Below are positions 17,925 to 26,226 of a stretch of 64,000 nucleotides of DNA, one piece after another (position 1 is the stretch's first letter; the number at the start of each line of letters is the position of its first letter). The stretch is from CAUZFZ01 sp963579025 (GTDB taxonomy: Bacteria; Planctomycetota; Planctomycetia; Planctomycetales; Planctomycetaceae), in assembly GCA_963579025.1 (NCBI GenBank), contig CAUZFZ010000028.1, positions 1 through 64,000 of the forward strand, read 5' to 3'. Both the position numbers and the translations under genes were made by a program. The notes beneath the pieces were generated by a model, which was not told the origin of the DNA, searched no databases, and saw only the letters and a program-made list of their open reading frames with translations.

Positions 17925-18887
17925 ATGAAGACGCGTTTACCCGGCCTGTGTCTGGTCGTTTTTCTCGGAGTTCAGTCGATTACGTCCGCTGCGGATCTCA
18001 AGGCGCTGATCATCGACGGTCAGAACAATCACGGCGTCTGGCCGAAGACGACCGTCATGATGAAGAACTACCTGGAACAGACGAACCTGTTCACTGTCGA
18101 TGTGGCCCGGACGAAATTCACGTCGAACGGGGCCAACCTGGTAAAGCAGTTCCCGCTGGAAGGTGTGGAATCCACGCCGACGCCGCGACCGATGACCGAT
18201 CCCGACTTCAAGCCCGAGTTTTCGAAGTACGACGTCGTGATCTCGAACTTCGGGCACGGTGCGGCACCCTGGCCGGAAGAAACGAAGACGTCTTTCGAAG
18301 CGTTTGTTCGCAATGGTGGCGGACTGGTTGTTGTGCACGCGGCTGATAACTCGTTCGGCGACTGGCCTGAGTACAACCAGATGATCGGTCTGGGCGGCTG
18401 GGGCGGACGCAATGAGAAAAGCGGCCCTTACGTCTATCTGGACGACGATGGCAAGCTGATTCGAGACGAGACTCCCGGCGGCGGCGGACATCATGGCAGT
18501 CAGCATCCCTTCTCGATCGTTGTGCGGGACGACGCGCACCCGATCACAAAAGGCATGCCGCGAGAGTGGTTGCACGCCAAAGACGAACTGTACGACAAGC
18601 TCCGCGGACCGGCTCAGAAGATGCAGATCCTGGCGACTGCTTATGCGAGTCCGGATCACGGGGGAACGGGTCGGCATGAGCCAATGCTGATGACAATCAG
18701 CTACGGCAAGGGACGCGTGTTCCACACGCCGATGGGCCATGGCGATTATTCGCAGGAATGTGTTGGCTTCATTGTCACGCTGCAGCGCGGTACGGAATGG
18801 GCGGCGACCGGCAATGTGACTCAACGGATTCCCGGCGATTTTCCAGCAGCCGATAAAGAAAGCGCACGCAAGTTCGCCAGTAAGTAG
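17925..18887 (+). CDS. ThuA-like domain protein, secreted
   Basis: A 320-residue protein with signal peptide (KTRLPGLCLVVFLGVQSIT) and a ThuA-like (class I glutamine-amidotransferase-like fold) domain: LKALIIDGQNNHGVW at the start, FEAFVRNGGGLVVVHAADN in the middle, GMPREWLHAKDELYDKLRG and GRVFHTPMGH near the end. ThuA proteins are linked to trehalose and other sugar metabolism and are greatly expanded in planctomycetes. ATG 17925 follows AAGGAG closely and gives the signal peptide; the longer open frame upstream is antisense to the MNT gene and is not used. Confidence 0.85.
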   Translation: MKTRLPGLCLVVFLGVQSITSAADLKALIIDGQNNHGVWPKTTVMMKNYLEQTNLFTVDVARTKFTSNGANLVKQFPLEGVESTPTPRPMTDPDFKPEFSKYDVVISNFGHGAAPWPEETKTSFEAFVRNGGGLVVVHAADNSFGDWPEYNQMIGLGGWGGRNEKSGPYVYLDDDGKLIRDETPGGGGHHGSQHPFSIVVRDDAHPITKGMPREWLHAKDELYDKLRGPAQKMQILATAYASPDHGGTGRHEPMLMTISYGKGRVFHTPMGHGDYSQECVGFIVTLQRGTEWAATGNVTQRIPGDFPAADKESARKFASK

Positions 18888-18928
18888 TTGCGGCGTCAGT
18901 GATGTATCGGGCTTACGAAAGAATTCTC

Positions 18929-19396
18929 ATGGAAGTGTTTGAGGTACGGCTCACCGTGCCCTGTTCGGCGGAGACGGCGTTCGATTTTGTGACTCGGCCC
19001 GAAAACATTCGGAAGATCAGTCCACCGGATGTCGGCCTGGCCTTCACCAGTCCTCCCGATCGGTATGCGTTGGGCAGCCGGATCGAGTTTAAGGTGCAGG
19101 CTTTCGGTCTCGTGCGGGAAATTGTGCATGAGGTGACTGCGTTTGACGAACCTGGCTCATTTGTCGAGCAGCAGGTCAGCGGCCCGTTCCAGAAGTGGAT
19201 TCACGAGCACCGTTTTGAAGATGCTGGCGATGGTCGCGTCGTCATCATTGACCGGATCGAATTCGAAAAGCCCGGCGGAGTCGTCGGTCTGATCATGACG
19301 GCGGATCGCATCCGCGAGACTCTGGAGATCGGATTCGACTTCCGGCACGACAAGCTGGAACAACTCCTTGGCGGCGCAACGTCTGCTGGCGACTAG
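18929..19396 (+). CDS. SRPBCC-fold ligand-binding protein
   Basis: A 155-residue protein with the START/SRPBCC pattern: FEVRLTVPCSAETAFDFVTR at the N-terminus, a central GSRIEFKVQAFG strand, FQKWIHEHRFEDAGDG and the long C-terminal helix FDFRHDKLEQLLG. Family members bind hydrophobic ligands or act as polyketide cyclase-like proteins; some are SDR-associated. The ATG at 18929 gives the family's usual start; an in-frame ATG at 18902 would add nine residues. Neither has a strong ribosome-binding site. It follows the thuA-like gene by about 40 bp and may be cotranscribed. Confidence 0.72.
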   Translation: MEVFEVRLTVPCSAETAFDFVTRPENIRKISPPDVGLAFTSPPDRYALGSRIEFKVQAFGLVREIVHEVTAFDEPGSFVEQQVSGPFQKWIHEHRFEDAGDGRVVIIDRIEFEKPGGVVGLIMTADRIRETLEIGFDFRHDKLEQLLGGATSAGD

Positions 19397-19421
19397 TGCT
19401 GTGTCCGTCGAGTTTTGAGGC

Positions 19422-19484
19422 GTAGCCGAAGTCGCCAGACTTTGGCCGGACCCGAGGAAACCAAACTCTGGCGAGTTCGGCTAC
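19422..19484. repeat. Two-armed GTAG/CTAC hairpin repeat (copy A)
   Basis: Left arm 19422-19445 (GTAGCCGAAGTCGCCAGACT...) and right arm 19461-19484 (ending GTTCGGCTAC) pair over 24 positions with two mismatches around a 15-nt loop. It lies between two plus-strand genes, ending 7 bp before the ATG at 19492, so in that transcript it would cover the ribosome-binding region. It shares its design with copies B (20113), C (32307), D (52981) and E (55605). Confidence 0.8.
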
Positions 19485-19491
19485 ATCCAAC

Positions 19492-20055
19492 ATGCCCAGT
19501 CCGTCGATGCCCGATCAGGATCGAAACGCTGCGACGTTCGGCGCGTTGTTCGGGCTGCTGGTCTGCTGTGCCGGACTCTTGAGCTTGGCCGCTCTGGTCA
19601 TCCCGGACATTCTATTCGTCATGCTCGTGCTGGCAGGGCTCATCGGATTGGGAGCGTTGCAGTACGTTGTCTGGGGATGGCGGCTTGATCGATATCGTGT
19701 GGCCGATGACGAGGAGTTGCCGTCCGCGATGGCCGCTTCGGAGAATTGCCTGCGCGGGCTGAAGCGAGGCGTCGTAGTGGGGCCCGTGGTCGGACTGGGA
19801 CTGTGTCTTCTGTTGCTTTACGTCCCAGTGCTGTCCGGGATGTTGCCGGCCGACGGCACTCCGCAGCCGTTGTTGTTTTCATTCGTCTGCTGGGGAGTTC
19901 CCGTTGGCGCACTCACAGGCAGCCTGATCGGGACGCTGCTCGACCTTCACCGCCAACGCGACCGCTCCAGCTTTGTACAGACGCTGGCGATCACGTGCCT
20001 GTGGATGGTGTTCATCGGCTTTCCACTGCTGTTGATCGTTAAGTCACAGCAATGA
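19492..20055 (+). CDS. Integral membrane protein, unknown function
   Basis: A 187-residue protein with about five hydrophobic segments (near residues 14-37, 39-60, 95-117, 126-148, 160-184) and a charged loop between the second and third. No family recognised. The start is uncertain: ATG 19492 has no visible Shine-Dalgarno because a 24-bp-arm hairpin ends 7 bp upstream; ATG 19507 (MPDQDRNA) is an alternative. It is convergent with a DUF1501 gene, with another hairpin repeat between them. Confidence 0.6.
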   Translation: MPSPSMPDQDRNAATFGALFGLLVCCAGLLSLAALVIPDILFVMLVLAGLIGLGALQYVVWGWRLDRYRVADDEELPSAMAASENCLRGLKRGVVVGPVVGLGLCLLLLYVPVLSGMLPADGTPQPLLFSFVCWGVPVGALTGSLIGTLLDLHRQRDRSSFVQTLAITCLWMVFIGFPLLLIVKSQQ

Positions 20056-20112
20056 TGCGACTGGATCCACGCACCCGAAAACGTCAAAACGAGTCGGACC
20101 CAACTCGCCGCC

Positions 20113-20178
20113 GTAGCTGGATTCGCAAGAATTCAGACATGCGCGAACGTTGAACTGAACTCTTGCGAGTCCAGCTAC
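20113..20178. repeat. Two-armed GTAG/CTAC hairpin repeat (copy B)
   Basis: Left arm 20113-20136 (GTAGCTGGATTCGCAAGAAT...) and right arm 20155-20178 (ending GTCCAGCTAC) are inverse complements with two mismatches over 24 bp, loop 18 nt. It lies between the 3' ends of two convergent genes (20055 and 20234), where it could terminate both transcripts, although no T-run follows on either strand. Confidence 0.8.
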
Positions 20179-20233
20179 GACTGCTGACGGGCGAGTCAGA
20201 TCCACGCTTTCAACGCGCCGAGCTATGCCTGGG

Positions 20234-21610
20234 CTAAAACAGCTCGCGGATCGGTTCGGCGTCGATGAAACGAATGGGTCGACTGCCAGGGCCAGGCATC
20301 ATGGTCGTTTCCAGATCGATTCCCATTGCCGTGTAGACCGACGCGACGACTTCCGGAGGAAGAACTGGCCGGTCGTGTGGGGCGGCTCCAATCTTGTCCG
20401 TCGAACCAATGACCTGGCCGCCTTTGATACCGCCGCCAGCAAAGAAGTTTGTCCATGCCGAAGGGTAGTGATCCCGGCCGCCGCGACCGTTCAGTTTTGG
20501 TGTGCGACCAAACTCACTGAGGACTGTTACGACGGTGTCGTCCAGCAGGCCGCGCTGTTCAAGGTCCTCAATCAACGCCGTGAATGCCTGGTCGAACTGC
20601 GGGCACAGATGTCGCTCGTAGTCCTTATACGTGTTGTTCAGACCGCCGCCGTCGGCGTGCATGTCCCAGCACGTGATATTAAACACCGTGTCGAAATGGT
20701 TGACGGTGACAAAACGCGATCCCCGTTCGATTAACCGCCGAGCCATCAGGCAGCTTTGTCCGAATGTGTTGCGGCCGTAGCGATCGCGCAACCTGTCATC
20801 TTCCTTTGCCAGATCGAATGACTGTTTTGTCTCCGGCGACATCAACAGGTTGAAGGCCCGGGCATAGGCGGTGTCGCGTTCCAGAGTGGAAGATGTTTCC
20901 GTCCGTCGCTGCAGGTCATCGAGTTGTCGAAAGAGCTGCTGCCGAGCATTCAGTCGAAGTTCCGACTGGCCGGCGGGAGGCTCCAGATTCGCCACTTTGA
21001 AGTCGGCCTTTGCCGGATCGCCACCGAGGAAGAATGGTTCGTGCGCACTGCCAACATAGGCGGCCTGCTGGCCGTGAGGCGTAGACGTACCAGTATTACC
21101 AATCTTCGCCGGCAGAATGACGCTCGACGGAAGGTTGCCTTTCTGCCCGAACACCCTCGATACGACCGAGCCCATGTACGGCTGAGGACTGGCGGCCGTG
21201 AAATCATGGCCGCTCATCATCCATCGCTGACCATTCTCGTGAGACGCTCCGGTCTTGTGGTGCAGGCTGCGGATCAGAGCCACGCGATCCATCATGCGAG
21301 CCATCAGAGGAAAGTGCTCGCAGATTTGAATCCCCGGCACGTTCGTGTCGATCGGCTTGAAGCCTCCACGAACATCGTCGGGCGCTTCCGGCTTCATATC
21401 CCAGGTATCCACGTGACCTGGCGAGCCAACCAGAAAGAGCGTGATACAGTTCTTAATTCCAGCCTTCGACGGATCGACCGCGCCATTTGCCTCCAGGTTC
21501 ATCAGCCTGGGAAGCGACAGACCGCCAAGCGTGGCCGACCCGGCCTGAAGAAAACTGCGGCGGTTGATCCCACTGCAGACGGGAACTCGCACGTTGCCAA
21601 TGTTGAGCAT
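20234..21610 (-). CDS. DUF1501 Tat-exported protein (1 of 4)
   Basis: A 458-residue DUF1501 protein. The Tat motif NRRSFLQAG is near residue 17. The alkaline-phosphatase/sulfatase-like body shows GSPGHVDTWDMKPEAPDD, IRSLHHKTGASHENGQRWMM, the late metal-site segment TCWDMHADGG and EFGRTPKLNGRGGRDHYP. DUF1501 proteins are usually encoded beside a DUF1549/DUF1553 cytochrome protein in planctomycetes, but here the same-strand upstream neighbour is a small unknown protein 35 bp away. Function of the family is not established; a periplasmic hydrolase role is inferred from fold. Confidence 0.88.
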   Translation of the reverse strand: MLNIGNVRVPVCSGINRRSFLQAGSATLGGLSLPRLMNLEANGAVDPSKAGIKNCITLFLVGSPGHVDTWDMKPEAPDDVRGGFKPIDTNVPGIQICEHFPLMARMMDRVALIRSLHHKTGASHENGQRWMMSGHDFTAASPQPYMGSVVSRVFGQKGNLPSSVILPAKIGNTGTSTPHGQQAAYVGSAHEPFFLGGDPAKADFKVANLEPPAGQSELRLNARQQLFRQLDDLQRRTETSSTLERDTAYARAFNLLMSPETKQSFDLAKEDDRLRDRYGRNTFGQSCLMARRLIERGSRFVTVNHFDTVFNITCWDMHADGGGLNNTYKDYERHLCPQFDQAFTALIEDLEQRGLLDDTVVTVLSEFGRTPKLNGRGGRDHYPSAWTNFFAGGGIKGGQVIGSTDKIGAAPHDRPVLPPEVVASVYTAMGIDLETTMMPGPGSRPIRFIDAEPIRELF

Positions 21611-21645
21611 ACGACAGACCCTGATGTGTCAGTGAACCGTGTTGA

Positions 21646-22020
21646 TCAGCTCGCGGCCGGCTGTTTTTCCTCGGTAGTCACAGCCGGTTCAACACTCGTG
21701 AACTTGCCGTCATCCGAGACCTCAAACGCCAGCGGGTTCGAGATATCCACGTATTTGCTTTCGGTGAACTCGCCGTCCTTGTCTTTCTTGTAGTTCACGT
21801 ACTTCCACATCTGCAGCACGGCTCCATAGGTGCCGGCGGGCAGTTCACCCAGTTCGTGCTGATCGGCAACTCGAGCCAGCGGCGTTGCGACCGTTTCGTC
21901 GCCGCGCGTGATCTTCCACTGCAGGCGCAGGCCCCAGTCGTTGCTGACATGTCCCCGGACGAGCCGACGACCGTCGAGTCGAATTGTGGACTGCGGGAGT
22001 CCGTCAAACTTCTGATCCAT
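21646..22020 (-). CDS. Small conserved-looking hypothetical upstream of a DUF1501 gene
   Basis: A 124-residue protein without signal peptide or membrane segment. It reads like a small beta-sandwich: TIRLDGRRLVRGHVSNDWGL, LQWKITRGDETVATP, GTYGAVLQMWKYVNYKKD, NPLAFEVSDDGKF. No family recognised. It ends 35 bp before the DUF1501 start on the same strand and is probably cotranscribed with it. ATG 22020 follows GGAG with suitable spacing. The 268 bp upstream to the MscS-type gene shows no further gene. Confidence 0.55.
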   Translation of the reverse strand: MDQKFDGLPQSTIRLDGRRLVRGHVSNDWGLRLQWKITRGDETVATPLARVADQHELGELPAGTYGAVLQMWKYVNYKKDKDGEFTESKYVDISNPLAFEVSDDGKFTSVEPAVTTEEKQPAAS

Positions 22021-22288
22021 GGAGCTTCTCCGATTCGACGAGAGCGGGACACGCTGCCAGTCATGCGAGTCCCGAGTCCATCAGACACCGACCCAAAGTG
22101 GACCGCTTTTCGGAAACCCGGTCAATGCGGCCGCGCCGAACATACTGACATAGTGAAGTGCAAAGAACAGTAAGGCACGCACGCATTAGAAAAAGGCACT
22201 CGGAAGCATCGTCGGGCCGTAGCAGAATTCATCGACCAGGCGTCCCTTGCAGTCGCGACGTTCTTCAGCTTATGAGTTTCTCACCGAT

Positions 22289-23818
22289 TCAGTGGCGTTT
22301 GAGCGCAAAGAATTCCTTAACACGGCCGGCAAGTCTTTGTGCGGCTGTGTCCAACGCATTTCCAGCGGCGTTGCTTGAGGCATCCGCGCGAGCCTGTACT
22401 TCGTCGAGTTGACGCTTCGCCATCAGTTCACTCATGGAATCGATGATCTCGGGCCGCTTCTGCAGCACGGGCCTCAGCGCCGCACTTGGCACTTCAAACA
22501 CCGTCACATCACAGGCCGCTTTGACGGTTGCCGTGCGTGCGTCGCCTGTCAGTAATGCCATTTCCCCAATCACTGCGCCAGCCGGAAGCTCCGCCACTTT
22601 GACCTGTTCCCCTTTGTCTCCATGCGCCACATAGATCTCCAGGTTTCCTGACTCGACAATCAGAATCGAATCACCACTGTCACCCTGCTTCAGGATGACC
22701 TCGGGCATTCCGTAGTGAATCTCCCGCGAGTGGCTGGCAATCTCCCGCAATTCGTCGTCGTGGAGTGATCCGAACAGATCGTTTTGCCTCAGCAGCGGCA
22801 CGACTTTATTCGGGTCAAGTGGTGGCGATTCCTCGGGATCGGCAGGGACTGGAATTCCGTGGACGGTGACGTCTGACATCGACGTTTTGATCCCAGCGCG
22901 ATCGAGCTTGTGATAAATTGCCTCAAGCACTTCACTGTTTGCTTCCCACTCAAACACTTCCTCCGTGTAATACCAGACTTGGTAGAGGATTCCGTTGTCC
23001 TGGAATTGCGCGATGGCAACTTCGGGCGCGGGTTCCGCTAGAACGCGCGACGCGCCATCGGCGGCTTCGAGAAGGATCTTGCGTATCTGGCTCGGCGCGG
23101 CCCCGCCTTCAATGAGAACCGGAAGGATGACACCGCGATGCTTCTGGGGCCGCGTGTAGTTTGTGATCGCTGACTGAGCGATCACGGAATTCGGTATCGA
23201 AAGTTCGTTCCTGTAGATCGTCTGCACCTTGACGTATCGCCAGTTGCTTTCGATGACTCGCCCGGAAAGGTCGCCCGACACGATCCAGTCGCCGAGCTTG
23301 AAACTCTGGCTCAGATTGAGAGCCAGCCCGGCAAAGACATCGCCGAGAAGATTCTGCGCCGAATAACCAAGAACAAGTGCCAGGACTCCGGACGTAGCGA
23401 TGAGTCCAGTCACCGGCTGGGCGAACACATAATGTGTAATCGCCACCGCGGTCGCCAGAATAATCAGAACGCTGACCGTCTGCTTGAGAATGCGCGGGGC
23501 GATCATTTCGCCGTTTCGCGCGAACATCCCCGTCCAGATGAAATAATCGACGGCCTCAAGCACAACAAAGGACAGAGTGATCCACCAGATCGTGCTGGTC
23601 GACTTGTGTGCCAGGTGCTTGGCTGATTCAGAAATCGCCAGAAGATCAATCAGAAACTGTGTCTGATCGAAGATGGTGAATGTCAGGAATCCGATGAGCG
23701 CGAGCGCCAGACGTCGGTTAGGCCGAGCGAATCGCACCTGTGCCAGCGCGAAGTTCACCAGAATAAGAATGAACAGGACGATTCCGAAAATGCCGGCGAG
23801 CTTGAGAATGTCTTGCAT
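22289..23818 (-). CDS. MscS-family mechanosensitive channel with cyclic-nucleotide-binding domain
   Basis: A 509-residue inner-membrane protein. N-terminal hydrophobic helices (residues 1-140) lead into the MscS pore and beta domain (TSGVLALVLGYSAQNLLGDV, LGDWIVSGDLSGRVIESNW, IPNSVIAQSAITNY), then at about 355-480 a cNMP-binding domain (NDLFGSLHDDELREIA, LKQGDSGDSILIVESG, IGEMALLTGDARTATV) and a C-terminal helix. MscS channels release solutes at osmotic downshock; those with a cNMP domain may be gated by ligand. The start at 23818 removes an Arg-rich extension in the divergent promoter region. Whether the site binds cAMP, cGMP or neither cannot be told from sequence. Confidence 0.88.
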   Translation of the reverse strand: MQDILKLAGIFGIVLFILILVNFALAQVRFARPNRRLALALIGFLTFTIFDQTQFLIDLLAISESAKHLAHKSTSTIWWITLSFVVLEAVDYFIWTGMFARNGEMIAPRILKQTVSVLIILATAVAITHYVFAQPVTGLIATSGVLALVLGYSAQNLLGDVFAGLALNLSQSFKLGDWIVSGDLSGRVIESNWRYVKVQTIYRNELSIPNSVIAQSAITNYTRPQKHRGVILPVLIEGGAAPSQIRKILLEAADGASRVLAEPAPEVAIAQFQDNGILYQVWYYTEEVFEWEANSEVLEAIYHKLDRAGIKTSMSDVTVHGIPVPADPEESPPLDPNKVVPLLRQNDLFGSLHDDELREIASHSREIHYGMPEVILKQGDSGDSILIVESGNLEIYVAHGDKGEQVKVAELPAGAVIGEMALLTGDARTATVKAACDVTVFEVPSAALRPVLQKRPEIIDSMSELMAKRQLDEVQARADASSNAAGNALDTAAQRLAGRVKEFFALKRH

Positions 23819-24086
23819 CTGATCCGCTCTGAATCCGGTTGCTTGTGTGTCTGGATCGTCGTGTGTTCGCGACTGTAAAGCTCTGGAGTTTGGCGGTCCA
23901 GCATCCGCACGTGGGGTTAACAGGCTGCGGGAAGCTCTGTTTCTTTGACGCGGGCGGCGGTCGGACGTGCAGGAGCGCGACGCGTCACGACTTTTCGTAA
24001 CCTGTTGCATCAGACAGGCGACTTTCCTGGCTTCACCTCATGAATCCATCTCGCTCCGCAGTGCCAACCGGCTTCAGGAGAGTCCA

Positions 24087-24539
24087 TTGCATACGGTAGG
24101 ACGACATTTGATTGCCGAGTACTACGGATGCGACTGCGCGTTGCTGAACGATCCGCGTGCGATTCGGACGCGTATGCTGGAGGCCTGTGATCGAATCGAA
24201 GTCACGGTCGTCGGCGAGGTGTTTCACCAGTTTTCTCCTCAGGGCGTGACCGGAATCATTGCGATCGCTGAGTCACACCTGTCGATTCATACATGGCCAG
24301 AGAACGGTTACGCCGCTGTCGATATCTTTACCTGTGGCGATCTCGATCCACGTCCAGGTTGTGAACTGCTGGGCCAGACGCTTCAGGCGGACTCACTGCG
24401 CATGCAGGAAATCGTTCGCGGAATCGCGGACGACGTCAGTCAACACCGCCACCTGTTGCCCGAGGACGTTCAACTCATGAGCCACGTCGCGCCTGTCCGT
24501 AAGGTACAGCAGTCCGCAAACTCGGGTGACGGGCAGTGA
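24087..24539 (+). CDS. speH: S-adenosylmethionine decarboxylase proenzyme, class 1B
   Basis: A 150-residue pyruvoyl enzyme precursor that decarboxylates S-adenosylmethionine to supply aminopropyl groups for polyamines. With the TTG at 24087 as start (AGGAG just upstream) the numbering matches the Thermotoga enzyme: self-cleavage at Glu62-Ser63 in AESHLSIHTWPE, with His68 and Cys83 (IFTCGDLDP). The Ser becomes the pyruvoyl cofactor. An ATG at 24042 is in another frame. It opens a same-strand group with a second AdoMetDC-like gene, a deoxyhypusine-synthase-like gene and agmatinase; the first gap is 192 bp, the others overlap. Confidence 0.9.
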   Translation: MHTVGRHLIAEYYGCDCALLNDPRAIRTRMLEACDRIEVTVVGEVFHQFSPQGVTGIIAIAESHLSIHTWPENGYAAVDIFTCGDLDPRPGCELLGQTLQADSLRMQEIVRGIADDVSQHRHLLPEDVQLMSHVAPVRKVQQSANSGDGQ

Positions 24540-24731
24540 TCAGTCGCGAAAGTCGGGGCTGACCAGGTTCTCTCGATGTGGTTGGTTTCCGGCAGCATTT
24601 CGACCCTGCAATTTGCTGGACACGTACGGGTGCGATTGTGAGAATCCGCGACCCGATTTTCCGGGCTTAGACTCTCGTCAGTGCGTGCTGGCGTTGGATT
24701 TCATGATTCGCAGTTTCGGAGGACCCATGCG

Positions 24732-25166
24732 TTGCACAAGGGAACCCATCTTCTGGTCGATTGTCGCGAAGTGTCGCGGGACGTTTGTTTGAACGACGGG
24801 CTGGTGCTCGAGGCCATGGCGACAGCTGCGGCACGCGCTGGTGCCACTGTGTTGTCGCAGGTCCGATATCATTTCGGACACAATTCGCCGCCCGGATTTA
24901 CGGCGGCCATTCTGCTTGATGAGAGCCACTGCACGGCTCACTCGTATGCCGATCTGGGGCTGATCGCACTCGACGTCTTCACCTGCGGCGATACCGATCC
25001 GCACGACGTCGTCAAATACATGCGCGAGATTGTCGATCTGGGCAAAGTCTCGCTCAAACAGGTCGGACGATTTGAAGTTGCCGACGAACCGTCCGCGGCC
25101 GCTGAAGAAATCAACGAATCTCCGTCTGGTCGAGACAACGATTATGCACCCGCGATCTCTCCATGA
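24732..25166 (+). CDS. Second AdoMetDC-fold pyruvoyl decarboxylase paralogue
   Basis: A 144-residue AdoMetDC homologue counting from TTG 24732, which follows a GGAGG by nine bases. The processing and catalytic residues are kept: Glu64-Ser65-His66 in LLDESHCTAHSYADLGL, His70 and Cys85 in DVFTCGDTDP. Around them the sequence differs from the upstream paralogue: the IHTWPENGYAAVDI block is replaced by AHSYADLGLIALDV. Pyruvoyl ornithine and arginine decarboxylases that evolved from AdoMetDC are known in bacteria and archaea, so this copy may make agmatine or putrescine instead of decarboxylated AdoMet. Its last 23 bases overlap the next gene. Confidence 0.82.
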   Translation: MHKGTHLLVDCREVSRDVCLNDGLVLEAMATAAARAGATVLSQVRYHFGHNSPPGFTAAILLDESHCTAHSYADLGLIALDVFTCGDTDPHDVVKYMREIVDLGKVSLKQVGRFEVADEPSAAAEEINESPSGRDNDYAPAISP

Positions 25167-26226
25167 CGGCCGAGCCGACGGACTTGAACCGTTGGAGAGT
25201 CTTTCGCTGGACGATGTCGGTTCGTTCGCGGGGCTATTGCGTGCGATGTCAAAGACGGCATTCTCTGGGCGTGAGCTGGGACGTGCATTCGATGTTCTGC
25301 TGGAAATGGTCCGCAACCCGGACTGCCAGGTTGTTCTGACTCTCTCAGGTGCGATGACGGTCGCAAAGCAGGGTCGCATCATTTGCGACCTGATCGATCG
25401 CGGCATCGTCCACAGCGTGGTCGCGACGGGCGCGCTGATCGCGCATGGTCTGACCGAGTCTATTGGCCTGGCGCACTACCGCTACGACTCGACGAAGTCC
25501 GACGAGGCTCTGTTCGAGCAGGGTTACAATCGGATTTATGACACACTTGAAATGGAGGCGAACCTCAACGACGTGGAGCGGCTGATCCGCTCGGTGCTGA
25601 CGGACTCGCGACCGGAAGACGGCGTGTGGTCATCAGCTCGACTGTGTCGAGTTCTGGGCGAGCGGCTCAGTCAGAGTGCCGAGGGTCCTGGAATCCTGCG
25701 CAGTGCGTTCGAACAGAACGTGCCCGTCTTCATTCCGGCTTTCACTGACAGCGAAATCGGATTGGACGTCTCGACGTGGGCGATGGACGTGGCACTGGCG
25801 GCCGATGGCCGGGAGCAGTTGAGCCCCGAGCAGGTTCTGGCGGCCACACCGCCATTCAATCCGTTTCTCGATCTACAGCAGTACGCGCGTCACATTGGCG
25901 ATGCGTCGGAGCTTGGGATCCTGACAATCGGCGGCGGCGTGCCGCGCAACTGGGCTCAGCAGGTGGCTCCGTATTTCGACATCACGAATGCACGTCTGGG
26001 AACAAACCTGCCCGTGCCCCGATTCCGCTACGGAGTCCGCATCTGCCCTGAACCGGTTCACTGGGGCGGCCTGTCCGGGTGCACGTATTCCGAAGGCGTG
26101 AGCTGGGGCAAGTTTGTCCCCGAGTCAGAAGGCGGTCGCTTTGCCGAAGTTCCGATCGACGCGACCGTCGCGCTTCCCTTGCTGATCCGCGCGTTGTTTG
26201 AGGAACTCGATCATGCCTCCGACTGA
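25144..26226 (+). CDS. Deoxyhypusine synthase-like NAD-dependent aminobutyl transferase
   Basis: A 360-residue protein of the deoxyhypusine synthase fold. Visible are VVLTLSGAMTVAKQG and VVATGALIAHGLTESIG in the N-terminal NAD-binding half, LGILTIGGGVPRNWAQQ, GVRICPEPVHWGGLSGCTYS and the catalytic lysine Lys323 in EGVSWGK. Bacteria lack hypusinated eIF5A, so bacterial members are thought to work on free amines, for example as homospermidine synthases. ATG 25144 overlaps the AdoMetDC-like gene, and the end overlaps the agmatinase start by 14 bp: a tightly coupled unit. Which amine donor and acceptor are used is open. Confidence 0.85.
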   Translation: MHPRSLHDGRADGLEPLESLSLDDVGSFAGLLRAMSKTAFSGRELGRAFDVLLEMVRNPDCQVVLTLSGAMTVAKQGRIICDLIDRGIVHSVVATGALIAHGLTESIGLAHYRYDSTKSDEALFEQGYNRIYDTLEMEANLNDVERLIRSVLTDSRPEDGVWSSARLCRVLGERLSQSAEGPGILRSAFEQNVPVFIPAFTDSEIGLDVSTWAMDVALAADGREQLSPEQVLAATPPFNPFLDLQQYARHIGDASELGILTIGGGVPRNWAQQVAPYFDITNARLGTNLPVPRFRYGVRICPEPVHWGGLSGCTYSEGVSWGKFVPESEGGRFAEVPIDATVALPLLIRALFEELDHASD

